From the NCBI GenBank assembly GCA_040510375.1, contig JBEVJC010000009.1:1-29806 (forward strand): DNA of 29,806 nucleotides. Direction: 5' to 3'. This DNA comes from JBEVJC01 sp040510375. Its GTDB lineage: Bacteria > Bacteroidota > Bacteroidia > Chitinophagales > Chitinophagaceae. This document shows positions 8,413 through 15,853 of this stretch, piece by piece (position 1 is the first letter of the stretch; every line of letters begins with the position of its first letter). The notes below the pieces were generated by a model. It saw nothing but the letters and a program-made list of their open reading frames with translations. It was not told where the DNA came from and searched no databases. The translations under genes were made by a program, and so were the position numbers.

Positions 8413-8478
8413 CAAAATTGAATCAATGATAAAAAACATGAAAGGGTAAAAAGACGGAAAAGTTGGGTAAAATGTCGG
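8413..8478 (-). promoter_or_regulatory. Tandem 21-bp-spaced operator and promoter, copy 1
   Basis: Two plus-strand half-sites, GGGTAAAAAGACGG at 8444-8457 and GGGTAAAATGTCGG at 8465-8478, begin exactly 21 bases apart, which is two helical turns. On the minus strand they lead, after 23 bases (8421-8443), to a CAATTTTG box (complement of 8413-8420), one mismatch from TAnnTTTG. The missing -33 element would sit against the proximal half-site, the usual layout for an AraC-family activator. The same arrangement recurs at 11694-11759. The site also lies 72 bases before the ATG at 8551 of the divergent hydrolase, so it could serve both directions. Confidence 0.65.
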
Positions 8479-8550
8479 TAAATGTTTATGAAAGCGGAGC
8501 AGGCATACTTATTGATTTGTGAAATTGATAACAATATCACAGGTATTCGT

Positions 8551-9438
8551 ATGAAAAATATAAAAGCAGGTGTCCTTCAAATACATTATGAAGAAGATGG
8601 TATTCTGAACGGTTGGCCCGTTATCCTCAGCCATGGATTCCCTTATGATAGTCATGCCTTTGATGAAGTTGTTCCACTGCTGGCAGAAAACGGTGCAAGG
8701 GTAATTCGCCCGTACCTGAGAGGCTTTGGTCCAACGAGATTTATTTCTGAAACAACTCCTCGTATGGGACAACAGGCAGCATTAGGTTCAGATCTGCTGG
8801 CGTTTATTGACGCCTTAAAACTGGATAAGGTCATCTTAGGCGGATATGACTGGGGAGGATTGTCATCTTGTGTTGTTGCAGCCTTATGGCCTGAGCGTGT
8901 GGCAGCCTTGGTTTCGTACGCCAGTTATGATATCAATGATATTGAACGCATGCGTCAACCGTTCGAACCGATGCTGGAAAGTGTAATATGGTACCAGAAT
9001 CTGTTTCAACTTGAACGCGGCCGTATCTGTCTTGATATGTACCGGAATCAACTTTGTCGCTTGCTATGGGAACAATGGTCTCCAAACTGGGATTTTGATG
9101 ATACAACCTTTGAGGCCACCGCCACCGCTTTTGAAAATCCTGACTTTGTTGAAGTTGTCATCAATTGTTACCGCCATTGCTTTGGCCTTATCAGCGGATC
9201 TCCGGAATACGAGGATTTAGAAAAAAAACTCGCGGCTAAACCAAAAATAACTGTTCCTGCAGTTACCCTCGACGGTTCAGATGATCCATTGAAACCAGGT
9301 GGAACAGCAGCACATGCAAAAATGTTTACCGGCTTTCACGAGCACCGGGTTTTAAAATGCGGCCATAACCTGCCCCAGGAAAAACCAGTTGAATTTGCAG
9401 ATGCGATCCTGCTGGCAAAAAAAGTTGCCCAGTATTGA
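8551..9438 (+). CDS. Alpha/beta-fold hydrolase, Asp-nucleophile (epoxide hydrolase/dehalogenase type)
   Basis: A 295-aa hydrolase from the ATG at 8551. Upstream ATGs at 8482 and 8488 are in frame but would add a non-homologous leader next to the operator. MKNIKAGVLQIHY is the usual family start. Motifs: oxyanion-hole HGFP at 28-31, RGFGPTRF near 57-64, nucleophile elbow GGYDWGG with Asp100, a probable acid Asp244/245 in GSDDPL, and catalytic His272 in KCGHNLP. An Asp rather than Ser at the elbow, plus HGxP, fits epoxide hydrolases and haloalkane/haloacetate dehalogenases, which form an alkyl-enzyme ester opened by water. The substrate is unknown. A weak TTGATTTG box at 8512-8519 could act as its own promoter. 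Confidence 0.87.
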   Translation: MKNIKAGVLQIHYEEDGILNGWPVILSHGFPYDSHAFDEVVPLLAENGARVIRPYLRGFGPTRFISETTPRMGQQAALGSDLLAFIDALKLDKVILGGYDWGGLSSCVVAALWPERVAALVSYASYDINDIERMRQPFEPMLESVIWYQNLFQLERGRICLDMYRNQLCRLLWEQWSPNWDFDDTTFEATATAFENPDFVEVVINCYRHCFGLISGSPEYEDLEKKLAAKPKITVPAVTLDGSDDPLKPGGTAAHAKMFTGFHEHRVLKCGHNLPQEKPVEFADAILLAKKVAQY

Positions 9439-9522
9439 ATTGCTGCATTTCTGGGGCCGAATGGAATAAAGAATGGCTACACAAAATGATGTTCGTCTTT
9501 CTGAATTTTAAAAAGTAAATCC

Positions 9523-10704
9523 ATGGTTATTAGTGAAAAAATAAAACGCACCAAGAGTAAAAATCACCAGATAAAAATTAAGCCCTTTACCATCTCCATT
9601 CCTGACGAACGCCTGGAGACGATCCGAACCCGGGTCGGGGGGTACGATTGGAGCCAACTACAGGATACGGGCGGATGGCTTTCGGGTGTTGGAATAAAGG
9701 ACCTTAGACGGCTAGTCAAATATTGGCAGGATCGGTACGATTGGCGCAAGATGGAACAGCATCTAAATCAACAGCCACATTTTATAGCAGATGTGGAAGG
9801 CGAACATATTCACTTTATTCATTACCCGGGCAACGGATCAAAGCCGCCTTTGCTACTGTTGCATGGTTGGCCGGGATCGTTCCTGGAATTCGAAAAATTG
9901 GTCGGCCCCCTATCTAAAGATGGGCACGATGTGATTGTTCCGTCACTACCTGGTTTTGCTTTCTCTAAACCTATAACGGGGGTAATTGGTCCACGCCGTG
10001 CCGGGGACATCCTTCACAAGCTCATGGTGCACTTATTCGGTCAATCCCGGTACATAGTCCAGGGTGGCGACTGGGGCGCTCATATTGCAAGCTGGATGGC
10101 AAAGAAGCACCCAAAAGCATTGCTCGGTTTCCATATCAATATGGTGAGCATTTTCGCCGGGGATATCAAACCTACCACTTCCGGAGAAAAGAAATTTTTT
10201 ACCCGACTTGAAAAAATCCTTGACCTGGAAACGGGTTACAACCATATACAGGAAACCCGGCCGCAAACACTGGGAGCAGCAATGGCAGATAGCCCGGTCG
10301 GCGCTGCTGCCTGGATTCTTGAAAAGTTTGGAAAATGGGCAGATCTGCCAAAGCTCGCCGACGGCAGTCCGAACCTGTGGAGTAGGTTTTCCGAGGAGCA
10401 ACTTCTTAACAATATCATGCTTTACATCGCACCATCTTCGGTTGTAACCGCAACATGGATCTATCAAGGCAAGCGCCTGGAAGGATCAGATCGTTTTCCA
10501 GCCGGAACACGTATTAAAGTCCCGATGGGAGTGGCCGCATTTCCTGACCCTGTATTTCTGCCTACCCCACGCTCCTTTGTAAAAAAGACCTACAATATTG
10601 TTCACTGGAGTAAGATGGATCGAGGGGGGCATTTCGCTGCCCTTGAGGAACCGGCGCTGATGTTAAAGGATCTTCAGGATTTTATTTCGGTTTTGCTTGA
10701 TTAA
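9523..10704 (+). CDS. Epoxide hydrolase, microsomal (EHN) family
   Basis: A 393-aa hydrolase with the N-terminal EHN domain (residues about 20-125, IKPFTISIPDERLETIRTRV onward) that defines the microsomal/juvenile-hormone epoxide hydrolase family. The alpha/beta core has HGWPGS at 114-119, the nucleophile elbow GGDWGAH with Asp183, and His370 in DRGGHFAALEEP. These enzymes add water to epoxides to give diols. It lies 84 bases after the first hydrolase on the same strand and is followed by a terminator-like hairpin, so the two probably share a transcript. That a cell keeps two Asp-nucleophile hydrolases side by side suggests detoxification or breakdown of epoxidised or halogenated compounds. 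It looks more GC-rich than the genes that follow. Confidence 0.9.
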   Translation: MVISEKIKRTKSKNHQIKIKPFTISIPDERLETIRTRVGGYDWSQLQDTGGWLSGVGIKDLRRLVKYWQDRYDWRKMEQHLNQQPHFIADVEGEHIHFIHYPGNGSKPPLLLLHGWPGSFLEFEKLVGPLSKDGHDVIVPSLPGFAFSKPITGVIGPRRAGDILHKLMVHLFGQSRYIVQGGDWGAHIASWMAKKHPKALLGFHINMVSIFAGDIKPTTSGEKKFFTRLEKILDLETGYNHIQETRPQTLGAAMADSPVGAAAWILEKFGKWADLPKLADGSPNLWSRFSEEQLLNNIMLYIAPSSVVTATWIYQGKRLEGSDRFPAGTRIKVPMGVAAFPDPVFLPTPRSFVKKTYNIVHWSKMDRGGHFAALEEPALMLKDLQDFISVLLD

Positions 10705-10726
10705 GTTGAGTCCATTAGAATAGGGT

Positions 10727-10798
10727 TTCGAACCAACAAAATGTTATCTGGGATGTTGATTCGAACCTGTTTTTTTATGAATTAATTTATTTCATAAA
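10727..10798 (+). terminator. Terminator-like hairpins between convergent genes
   Basis: TTCGAACCAAC (10727-10737) pairs with GTTGATTCGAA (10755-10765), an 11-bp stem with one G-U pair and a 17-nt loop. It is followed by CCTG and a run of seven T (10770-10776), which suits termination of the hydrolase transcript. An AT-only inverted repeat, TTTATGAA/TTCATAAA at 10774-10798, follows and may help stop the opposing nitroreductase transcript. Confidence 0.5.
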
Positions 10799-10821
10799 CC
10801 TTATGGATTATAATCTCCAGT

Positions 10822-11457
10822 TTACACGCTAACAAACAATTCTGAAAACGGTTTTCTGACCTTTTTGAAATGTTGAAAAAAATCATCATGGTGTCTTGTT
10901 CCAAGACAAGCTATTACGACAGCACTCATGCCATTTTCGTTAAGACCCAATATATCGTTATACGCTACAGGCATAAAGCCTTCCATTGGGTTAGCGTCAA
11001 TTCCAAGTTGCGCAGCGGCGAATAGTAAAAATCCTAATGCAATATATGTTTGATTGGTTGCCCAAAGCATTTTTGCTTCAACCGACATTTTATTTAATGC
11101 AGCTTTTACTGAATGTTTGTGATGCATTAAATTACCTTCTAAAGCAATGTTTCTCGTTTGGCAGATATTTTCAAAATAATTGTCAATGTATTTTTCATCA
11201 ACATTGGTTTCAATGGCAAATACAACCAGATGAGAAGCATCGACAATTTGCGATTGATTATATGATACTTTCAGAAGTTTTTCTCTTATGCTTTTCTCTT
11301 CAATAAATATAACCCTATAAGGTTGCAAACCATGTGATGAAGGCGAAAGTTGGATTGCTTCCTGTAAAAGTGCAATATTATCTTCGCTTAGTTTTTTTTT
11401 GGAATCATATTTTTTGACGGCATAACGCCAATTCAATTGTTCGATGATATTGTTCAT
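10822..11457 (-). CDS. NAD(P)H-dependent nitroreductase (NfsB-like)
   Basis: A 211-aa flavoprotein of the nitroreductase family, which binds FMN as a dimer and reduces nitroaromatics, quinones or flavins with NAD(P)H. Family landmarks are the N-terminal RYAVKKYD (the FMN-phosphate arginine region), LSPSSHGLQPYRVIFIE, and late ANPMEGFMPVAYNDILGL with VVIACLGTRHHDD. Length matches NfsB/NfnB-type proteins. It begins 6 bases after the small membrane protein gene on the same strand, so both belong to one operon behind the tandem operator at 11694-11759. The stretch is visibly AT-rich compared with the flanking housekeeping genes. The physiological substrate cannot be deduced. Confidence 0.92.
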   Translation of the reverse strand: MNNIIEQLNWRYAVKKYDSKKKLSEDNIALLQEAIQLSPSSHGLQPYRVIFIEEKSIREKLLKVSYNQSQIVDASHLVVFAIETNVDEKYIDNYFENICQTRNIALEGNLMHHKHSVKAALNKMSVEAKMLWATNQTYIALGFLLFAAAQLGIDANPMEGFMPVAYNDILGLNENGMSAVVIACLGTRHHDDFFQHFKKVRKPFSELFVSV

Positions 11458-11463
11458 TTTTCA

Positions 11464-11673
11464 TTATTTGATCAGCCAGGCACTGAATTTTTTCTGCAGG
11501 ATACCCATTAGAATTCCCATCAATGGTACAAGGATAATAGTGACTAAAAGTGTTTTTAGCATCGGATGCCATTGAACAATATATGGCATCAGCGCAAGGG
11601 AAATAATATTGATTAATGGGTAAATTGCTATCCATGAAAGCAACATCAATTTCCATTTTTTAGGTTGTTTCAT
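11464..11673 (-). CDS. Small two-helix membrane protein (ABM C-terminal-type domain)
   Basis: A 69-aa protein with a Lys-rich start (MKQPKKWK) and two membrane helices, about residues 9-29 and 41-60. The pattern SWIAIYPLIN then LLVTIILVPLMG, ending in a basic tail and FSAWLIK, closely resembles the membrane tail found at the C-terminus of some antibiotic-biosynthesis-monooxygenase (ABM) proteins, here as a free-standing protein. A DUF2798-type protein is the alternative. It is the first gene after the operator at 11694-11759 (ATG 20 bases from the promoter box) and sits 6 bases before the nitroreductase, so the two are surely co-transcribed. Function unknown. Confidence 0.65.
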   Translation of the reverse strand: MKQPKKWKLMLLSWIAIYPLINIISLALMPYIVQWHPMLKTLLVTIILVPLMGILMGILQKKFSAWLIK

Positions 11674-11693
11674 TTTTGTTATTATCTGTTGTG

Positions 11694-11759
11694 CAAAACT
11701 GCATCAATGATAAAGATGCCGCAAGGGCAAAAAGATGGGAAGATTGGGTAAAAAAACGG
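11694..11759 (-). promoter_or_regulatory. Tandem 21-bp-spaced operator and promoter, copy 2
   Basis: Plus-strand half-sites GGGCAAAAAGATGG (11725-11738) and GGGTAAAAAAACGG (11746-11759) again begin 21 bases apart. On the minus strand, 23 bases (11702-11724) separate them from a CAGTTTTG box (complement of 11694-11701). Spacing, box type and even part of the sequence between (a shared ATCAATGATAAA) match copy 1 at 8413-8478. Transcription would start near 11687, some 14 bases before the ATG of the small membrane protein gene. The site lies just past the stop of the AraC regulator gene, its likely partner. Confidence 0.7.
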
Positions 11760-11767
11760 GGAAATCT

Positions 11768-12640
11768 TCAGGAAAGACTTTGCCTGTAAGCAATCGGGGA
11801 CAAACCATTGAGATTTTTGAAGAATTTGCCGAATATACTCTGGTCAGAAAAATGAAGTATATCTGCAATTTGCGAAATTGTTAAATTCGGATTCTGCAGT
11901 AAAACCTTGGCTTCTAAAATTACAGTGTCATCAATCCATTCACCTGCAGTTTTCCCTGTGACGTGTTTGACAGTTTCTGTCAGATGTTTTGGTGTTATGT
12001 TTAAAACGTCAGCATAAAATTTTACACTTCTCTCTTTCGAAAAGTGGATGTTCACCAGTTTCTTAAAATCGGAAGACAGCGATTTAGCCCTTGTTAGTAT
12101 AGAATTGGAAATAAAGTGTTCCTGCACATAAATAGAATTGATATCGTACAACAGAACATTAGTCAGGCTCTTTAAAATCTCTTCCCTGAAGAACCGAACT
12201 GCCTCATACTTTTCTTTTATAAAATTCAGCGATGCTAAAATAATTGATGCCTGGTGATCATTTGTTGAAAAACAATGCTGTGCAACACTTTCAAAGTATG
12301 AAAAGTTGTTAAGATTCAAAAAGTTATTGGTTGTAATGAATTCCTTTGTAAAGAAAATAGTAGACGTTTTAAAGTCATCGGACATATAAATCCATTGTTT
12401 AATAATCTGTGGAGACATGGCGACAATACTGTTGGGAATAACTGTGTATGATTCCAGGTTGGCTTTAAGCTCGGCTTTCCCTTGCAGGCAAATCCCAACA
12501 CCATAATAATGACTTCTGAACGGCAAATTGAAGGCTGCCTTGGATGTGTCTACTTTTTCAGTAAGTAAAAAAAAATCAGGATCATTTCCTTTCTGCTTAG
12601 ACAAATTACTAATGGAATATGTAGGTATTATTTCCTTCAT
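11768..12640 (-). CDS. AraC-family transcriptional regulator
   Basis: A 290-aa regulator. Residues 1-180 form a cupin-like sensing domain (HYYGVGICLQGKAEL, then YTVIPNSIVAMSPQII). Residues about 190-290 form the AraC double helix-turn-helix: ERSVKFYADVLNITPKHLTE for the first and SQIADILHFSDQSIFGKFFK with NGLSPIAYR for the second. Its stop is 8 bases from tandem operator copy 2, so the order along the minus strand is regulator, operator, membrane protein, nitroreductase. This neighbourhood and the 21-bp operator spacing make it the likely activator of both operator copies. No matching tandem site is seen before its own start, so autoregulation is not evident. Confidence 0.9.
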   Translation of the reverse strand: MKEIIPTYSISNLSKQKGNDPDFFLLTEKVDTSKAAFNLPFRSHYYGVGICLQGKAELKANLESYTVIPNSIVAMSPQIIKQWIYMSDDFKTSTIFFTKEFITTNNFLNLNNFSYFESVAQHCFSTNDHQASIILASLNFIKEKYEAVRFFREEILKSLTNVLLYDINSIYVQEHFISNSILTRAKSLSSDFKKLVNIHFSKERSVKFYADVLNITPKHLTETVKHVTGKTAGEWIDDTVILEAKVLLQNPNLTISQIADILHFSDQSIFGKFFKNLNGLSPIAYRQSLS

Positions 12641-12990
12641 TGTCAGGCGTGTGTAAAGGGGTAAACTTGCGTTTATGAAACGTGCTTCCTGGGTCGGTAC
12701 ATGAGGATATAGCCGGTATCTGAATCGTAGTTATTTTATCATCGAAGGTAGGAAGTTCTCCTGATTTTTTGAATCTTATCAGGTTAAGTTGCAAAAGATG
12801 AAAACTATTCCCGATAGATTCGATCAAGCCCCTTTTGATGGGTATTTCCCGGAACGAGATGCTTTTGACCAGTATATTATGCAGTCTCCCACAGGCAAGA
12901 TAATTTATGTTCGGCCCTGATATGTCAATGATGGTGCAGGATTACGAGTTAAAATCGACTTCACTTTTAAATCACCCTGTCAGAGGCAAT
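12641..12990. other. 350-bp gap with two weak overlapping short ORFs
   Basis: No recognised gene lies between the AraC regulator and the monooxygenase. On the plus strand an ATG at 12798 opens a 40-codon frame to a TGA at 12918-12920. Its product, starting MKTIPDRFDQAPFDGYF and ending KIIYVRP, is rich in Asp, Pro and aromatic residues. The frame stays open after that stop for about 33 more codons. On the minus strand a longer frame reads through about 12609-12930 with no family likeness. Composition looks coding-like on the plus strand, so this may be a small gene or the remains of one. I cannot identify it. Confidence 0.3.
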
Positions 12991-14136
12991 TTAAAAGGAT
13001 TTTAATACTCCACCATTGAAAAAATGATAAAACTTCATTATTATACCTCTAAAAAAGATGCCCATTCCTGTAGTAATTTGCTTTTCGGGTTTATTCCTTG
13101 CTTCAGCACTTTCACCGAACTTTTTAGCTTCTTCGGCGCGACTATTTTTAAAGGTTGTTTTATTTTCTTCACTCATGTCGCCACTAACAATCATCTCACA
13201 CAGTGCTTCGGAATCTTTTAAAGCCATACTTATACCTTGTCCACCAGGACCATAAGGATGAGCTGCATCACCAATCAAAATTATATTCTTATGAAACCAT
13301 GTAGAAGGCACTTTGCCATTATAAACTGCCCCATGGGCAATGATTAAATTTGAATCAGCCTTACACATTTCAAATACCTTTTTTAACTCAACACTCCAAA
13401 GTTTTGATTTGTCATCAAGCAACGTCATAACCATTTCATTTGTCATTGATCTAGCTTCTGCCTCTGACATATAAAGGTGTGTCCAAAAGAATATATTATT
13501 GTTTATATCACTTGTATTTACTTTCCCAATCGATGCAACCCCAACATGATTGCCAGGATGTTCATATAGCGACATTTCAATCTCTGCATCACTGGGTGTT
13601 ATTAACCCAACTCCCAAATAGCCGGCATAGGTTTTACCCGATGTTTGATTTGGATTCAATATTTTTCTAACTGTTGAACCCACACCATCTGCTCCTACAA
13701 GGAACCTACCCGTAAATTTCTGACCACCTGCGGAAATAACTTCAACTCCGTCAACGTGTTCAATTACATTTAATAATTTAAATCCAGTAATGACATCAAC
13801 CCCCAGCTCTTTAATTCTCGCCATTAATTTTTCAAAAATCGCCAATCTTGTTACCATAATTGCAGGGCTGCTTCCAAATGAGTTACTTACAGAAAAATCC
13901 GTAATGATTTTTCCATAATGCATTATTGTCCTTTTAGTATGAACTCCTGCATTAATTATCTTCATTTTTTCCAAAACTCTAACTCCCTGAGCTGAAATTC
14001 TTACTCCACTTGTTACGCCATCAAAATTATTTCTTTCTTCAAACACAACACAATCGATATTGTGTTCAGTAAGTTGAATGGCAAGACTCAATCCTGCTAT
14101 ACCAGCACCTATTATTATCACCCTATCTTTTTGCAT
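12991..14136 (-). CDS. FAD-dependent monooxygenase (PHBH/TetX-like fold)
   Basis: A 381-aa class A flavoprotein monooxygenase. The N-terminal dinucleotide fold has GAGIAG at 10-15 followed by an acidic strand end (CVVFEER). The DG motif appears as FLVGADGVGSTVR near residue 150, and the FAD ribityl motif as LIGDAAHPYGPGGQG near 290. Such enzymes hydroxylate aromatic or polyketide substrates with NAD(P)H and oxygen; relatives include p-hydroxybenzoate hydroxylase and the tetracycline-inactivating TetX. Nothing in the sequence shows activity on tetracyclines, so I do not name it tetX. It follows an AraC-type gene by 31 bases on the same strand, forming a regulator-enzyme operon. AT-rich codon use. 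Confidence 0.9.
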   Translation of the reverse strand: MQKDRVIIIGAGIAGLSLAIQLTEHNIDCVVFEERNNFDGVTSGVRISAQGVRVLEKMKIINAGVHTKRTIMHYGKIITDFSVSNSFGSSPAIMVTRLAIFEKLMARIKELGVDVITGFKLLNVIEHVDGVEVISAGGQKFTGRFLVGADGVGSTVRKILNPNQTSGKTYAGYLGVGLITPSDAEIEMSLYEHPGNHVGVASIGKVNTSDINNNIFFWTHLYMSEAEARSMTNEMVMTLLDDKSKLWSVELKKVFEMCKADSNLIIAHGAVYNGKVPSTWFHKNIILIGDAAHPYGPGGQGISMALKDSEALCEMIVSGDMSEENKTTFKNSRAEEAKKFGESAEARNKPEKQITTGMGIFFRGIIMKFYHFFNGGVLKSF

Positions 14137-14167
14137 TTGCTTTAGCCTTTAAATATAAGATGCAAAA

Positions 14168-14944
14168 CTACTTCTTAGGCAAGCCTGATAATAGAATAAA
14201 TCGGTCGTTTTGGTTTTTGAATAGTACTTTCGGAATTACTCCTGAAAGTTTTTTTATTTCTCTTATGAAATGTGCCTGATCTGAATAGTTTTGCTCCGGA
14301 AATAGCTTTCCATCTTTTATATGATACAGTGATGCTTTGAATCGAAGGATATTGCAATACACTTTTAATGAAATACCAAAATGCTCATTGAAATAGCGGT
14401 TGATTTGCCGACTGCTCCAAAAAACTGTGTCGGAAAGTTCTTTTACTGTCAAAGAACCGTTTGAAGAATAAATCAAGTCAAATAACTTTTGTTTTCTGCA
14501 GTCAATTTCCGGCTTGATTAGTGACAACATTTTCGCTGAAACTTTTTCGCAAAAGTTTTCAAAATTATTTAAGTCGCCTTTTTTGATGTCCCAAAAGTTA
14601 GTTGGCAATGGATGTGCAGTGTTTAATAAAGAAGCGGCTTTTATGTCTAACAAATATTCAATTGCAAGCAATTTAAAGCTCACTGCAAACATTACCATTT
14701 TCGGCGAAATGGAATTTTGTTCAGGCGCAGTTGCTAAACCCGTAAGTATAATATTAAAAGGTTCATTTGATGAATATGAAAAGATAATATCAAATCTGCC
14801 GTCAGGTAGAATAACTATTTCATGTGCTGTATTAGATACGTTTTCAGCCATCCAAAAACTTTCGACAAAGTCGGATAGCTGTAGAGAAGGCTTTGAAATT
14901 TTATATTCTATACCGGTGTCGGTTATGTTTTTGGTACCCTGCAT
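14168..14944 (-). CDS. AraC-family regulator with DUF6597-like sensing domain
   Basis: A 258-aa regulator. The N-terminal part (VESFWMAEN, then VILPDGRFDIIFSYSS and FAVSFKLLAIEYLLD) matches the pattern of the DUF6597-type domain that precedes AraC HTH regions in many Bacteroidota regulators. The C-terminal HTH reads LTVKELSDTVFWSSRQINRYFNEHFGIS then LFPEQNYSDQAHFIREIKKLSGVIP. It lies 31 bases before the monooxygenase and has its own promoter-like box at 14967-14974, so it probably controls that two-gene operon. The ligand is unknown. Confidence 0.88.
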   Translation of the reverse strand: MQGTKNITDTGIEYKISKPSLQLSDFVESFWMAENVSNTAHEIVILPDGRFDIIFSYSSNEPFNIILTGLATAPEQNSISPKMVMFAVSFKLLAIEYLLDIKAASLLNTAHPLPTNFWDIKKGDLNNFENFCEKVSAKMLSLIKPEIDCRKQKLFDLIYSSNGSLTVKELSDTVFWSSRQINRYFNEHFGISLKVYCNILRFKASLYHIKDGKLFPEQNYSDQAHFIREIKKLSGVIPKVLFKNQNDRFILLSGLPKK

Positions 14945-14966
14945 TTTTAATTTAAAGTAACGAAAC

Positions 14967-14974
14967 CAAAGGTA
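14967..14974 (-). promoter_or_regulatory. -7 promoter box before the regulator-monooxygenase operon
   Basis: Read on the minus strand the box is TACCTTTG, a perfect TAnnTTTG. Nineteen bases upstream there is only ATTC in place of TTTG, so the -33 element is weak and an activator may help. The expected start near 14960 leaves a leader of about 16 bases before the ATG at 14944. Confidence 0.5.
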
Positions 14975-15118
14975 GAAATTATGTTTAAATTGCGAATGAA
15001 ACAGCCCGTTGCTCGGGCCGCTTGTTCGTTCTACATTTTTATCACTAATCGTATTCCACTAGGCACTTCCAGGTCCCAAAGCGTATTAATATGTTTGAGA
15101 TTAACGGATTGCCGCTAA

Positions 15119-15682
15119 AATGGTAAGAGTGAGATCAAACGAGCTCCGGTGCGTTCGTCAATTGCGCATTTGTATTTTGAAACCATACATCCATTTGAAG
15201 ATGGCAACGGCAGGATTGGCCGTGCAATTGCTGAAAAAGCCTTGTCTCAGACAATCGGCCGGCCAGTAATATTAAGTTTGTCAAGAACGATAGAGGCTGA
15301 AAAGAAATTATATTACGAGTCACTTCAAAAAGCACAGAAGGCGAATGAAATAACGCCGTGGATGGATTATTTTGTAAAGACTGCTCTTAGTGCTCAGATT
15401 GAAGCGGAAACACAGATTGATTTTACATTGAAAAAAACGCGCTTCTTTGATCGTTTCAAAGATCAAATGAACGAACGGCAGCTTACTGTTATAAAGAGAA
15501 TGCTCGAAGAAGGCACTAAAGGTTTTCAATGAGGAATGAATGCCCGGCAATATATCGGCATTACCAAAACATCAAAAGCAACGGCAACAAGGGACATGCA
15601 ACAACTACTGGAATTGGGTGTTTTTACGCTGGCTGGGAAGGCTGGAGGGCACAGTACGAGCTATCAGGTAAGTTTATTTTAA
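15119..15682 (+). pseudogene. Fic-domain protein, 5'-truncated with internal stop
   Basis: The remaining part of a Fic AMP-transferase-type gene. The catalytic motif HPFEDGNGRIGR is intact near 15180-15215, with AIAEKALSQTIGRPVILSLS after it. The N-terminal half, where the inhibitory helix and the start usually lie, is absent: an in-frame TAA at 15116-15118 closes the frame, and nothing Fic-like is seen before it. A TGA at 15530-15532 interrupts the frame, yet the same frame carries on as GMNARQYIGITKTSKATATR and GGHSTSYQV, the usual C-terminal winged-helix of these proteins, to a TAA at 15680-15682. Truncation plus a nonsense codon indicate a decaying gene, unless the stop is a sequencing error. 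The 14975-15118 stretch before it holds nothing recognised. Confidence 0.85.
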
Positions 15683-15853
15683 AAGCCCGCAGCTTCATCT
15701 CCCATTTTCGACACCTGTTCATTTCTGAACGCAGCCTGTTCGTTTTTGATACATAATTACAGGATAACCAGGTTCAGCTGTTCTGATAACTAGCGTTATA
15801 GATAATTGGCACTTTATTTAACATTTCTTATCCTTACCTCTTAAGCGGCCATT

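Noticed and set aside
9439..9522. 12-codon frame MATQNDVRLSEF between the two hydrolases
   Set aside because: Too short to judge and without a recognisable relative; probably chance or a relic.
12609..12930. Minus-strand frame upstream of the AraC regulator
   Set aside because: No ATG with a family-like start, no homology recognised, and it overlaps the regulator start; the plus-strand frame looks more natural.
12991..14136. Tetracycline-inactivating tetX
   Set aside because: The fold is the same, but the motifs seen are common to all class A flavin monooxygenases and do not prove tetracycline activity.
15002..15018. GCCCG-TTGCT-CGGGC hairpin between the AraC gene and the Fic remnant
   Set aside because: Five-base-pair stem without T run or conserved context; no function can be supported.
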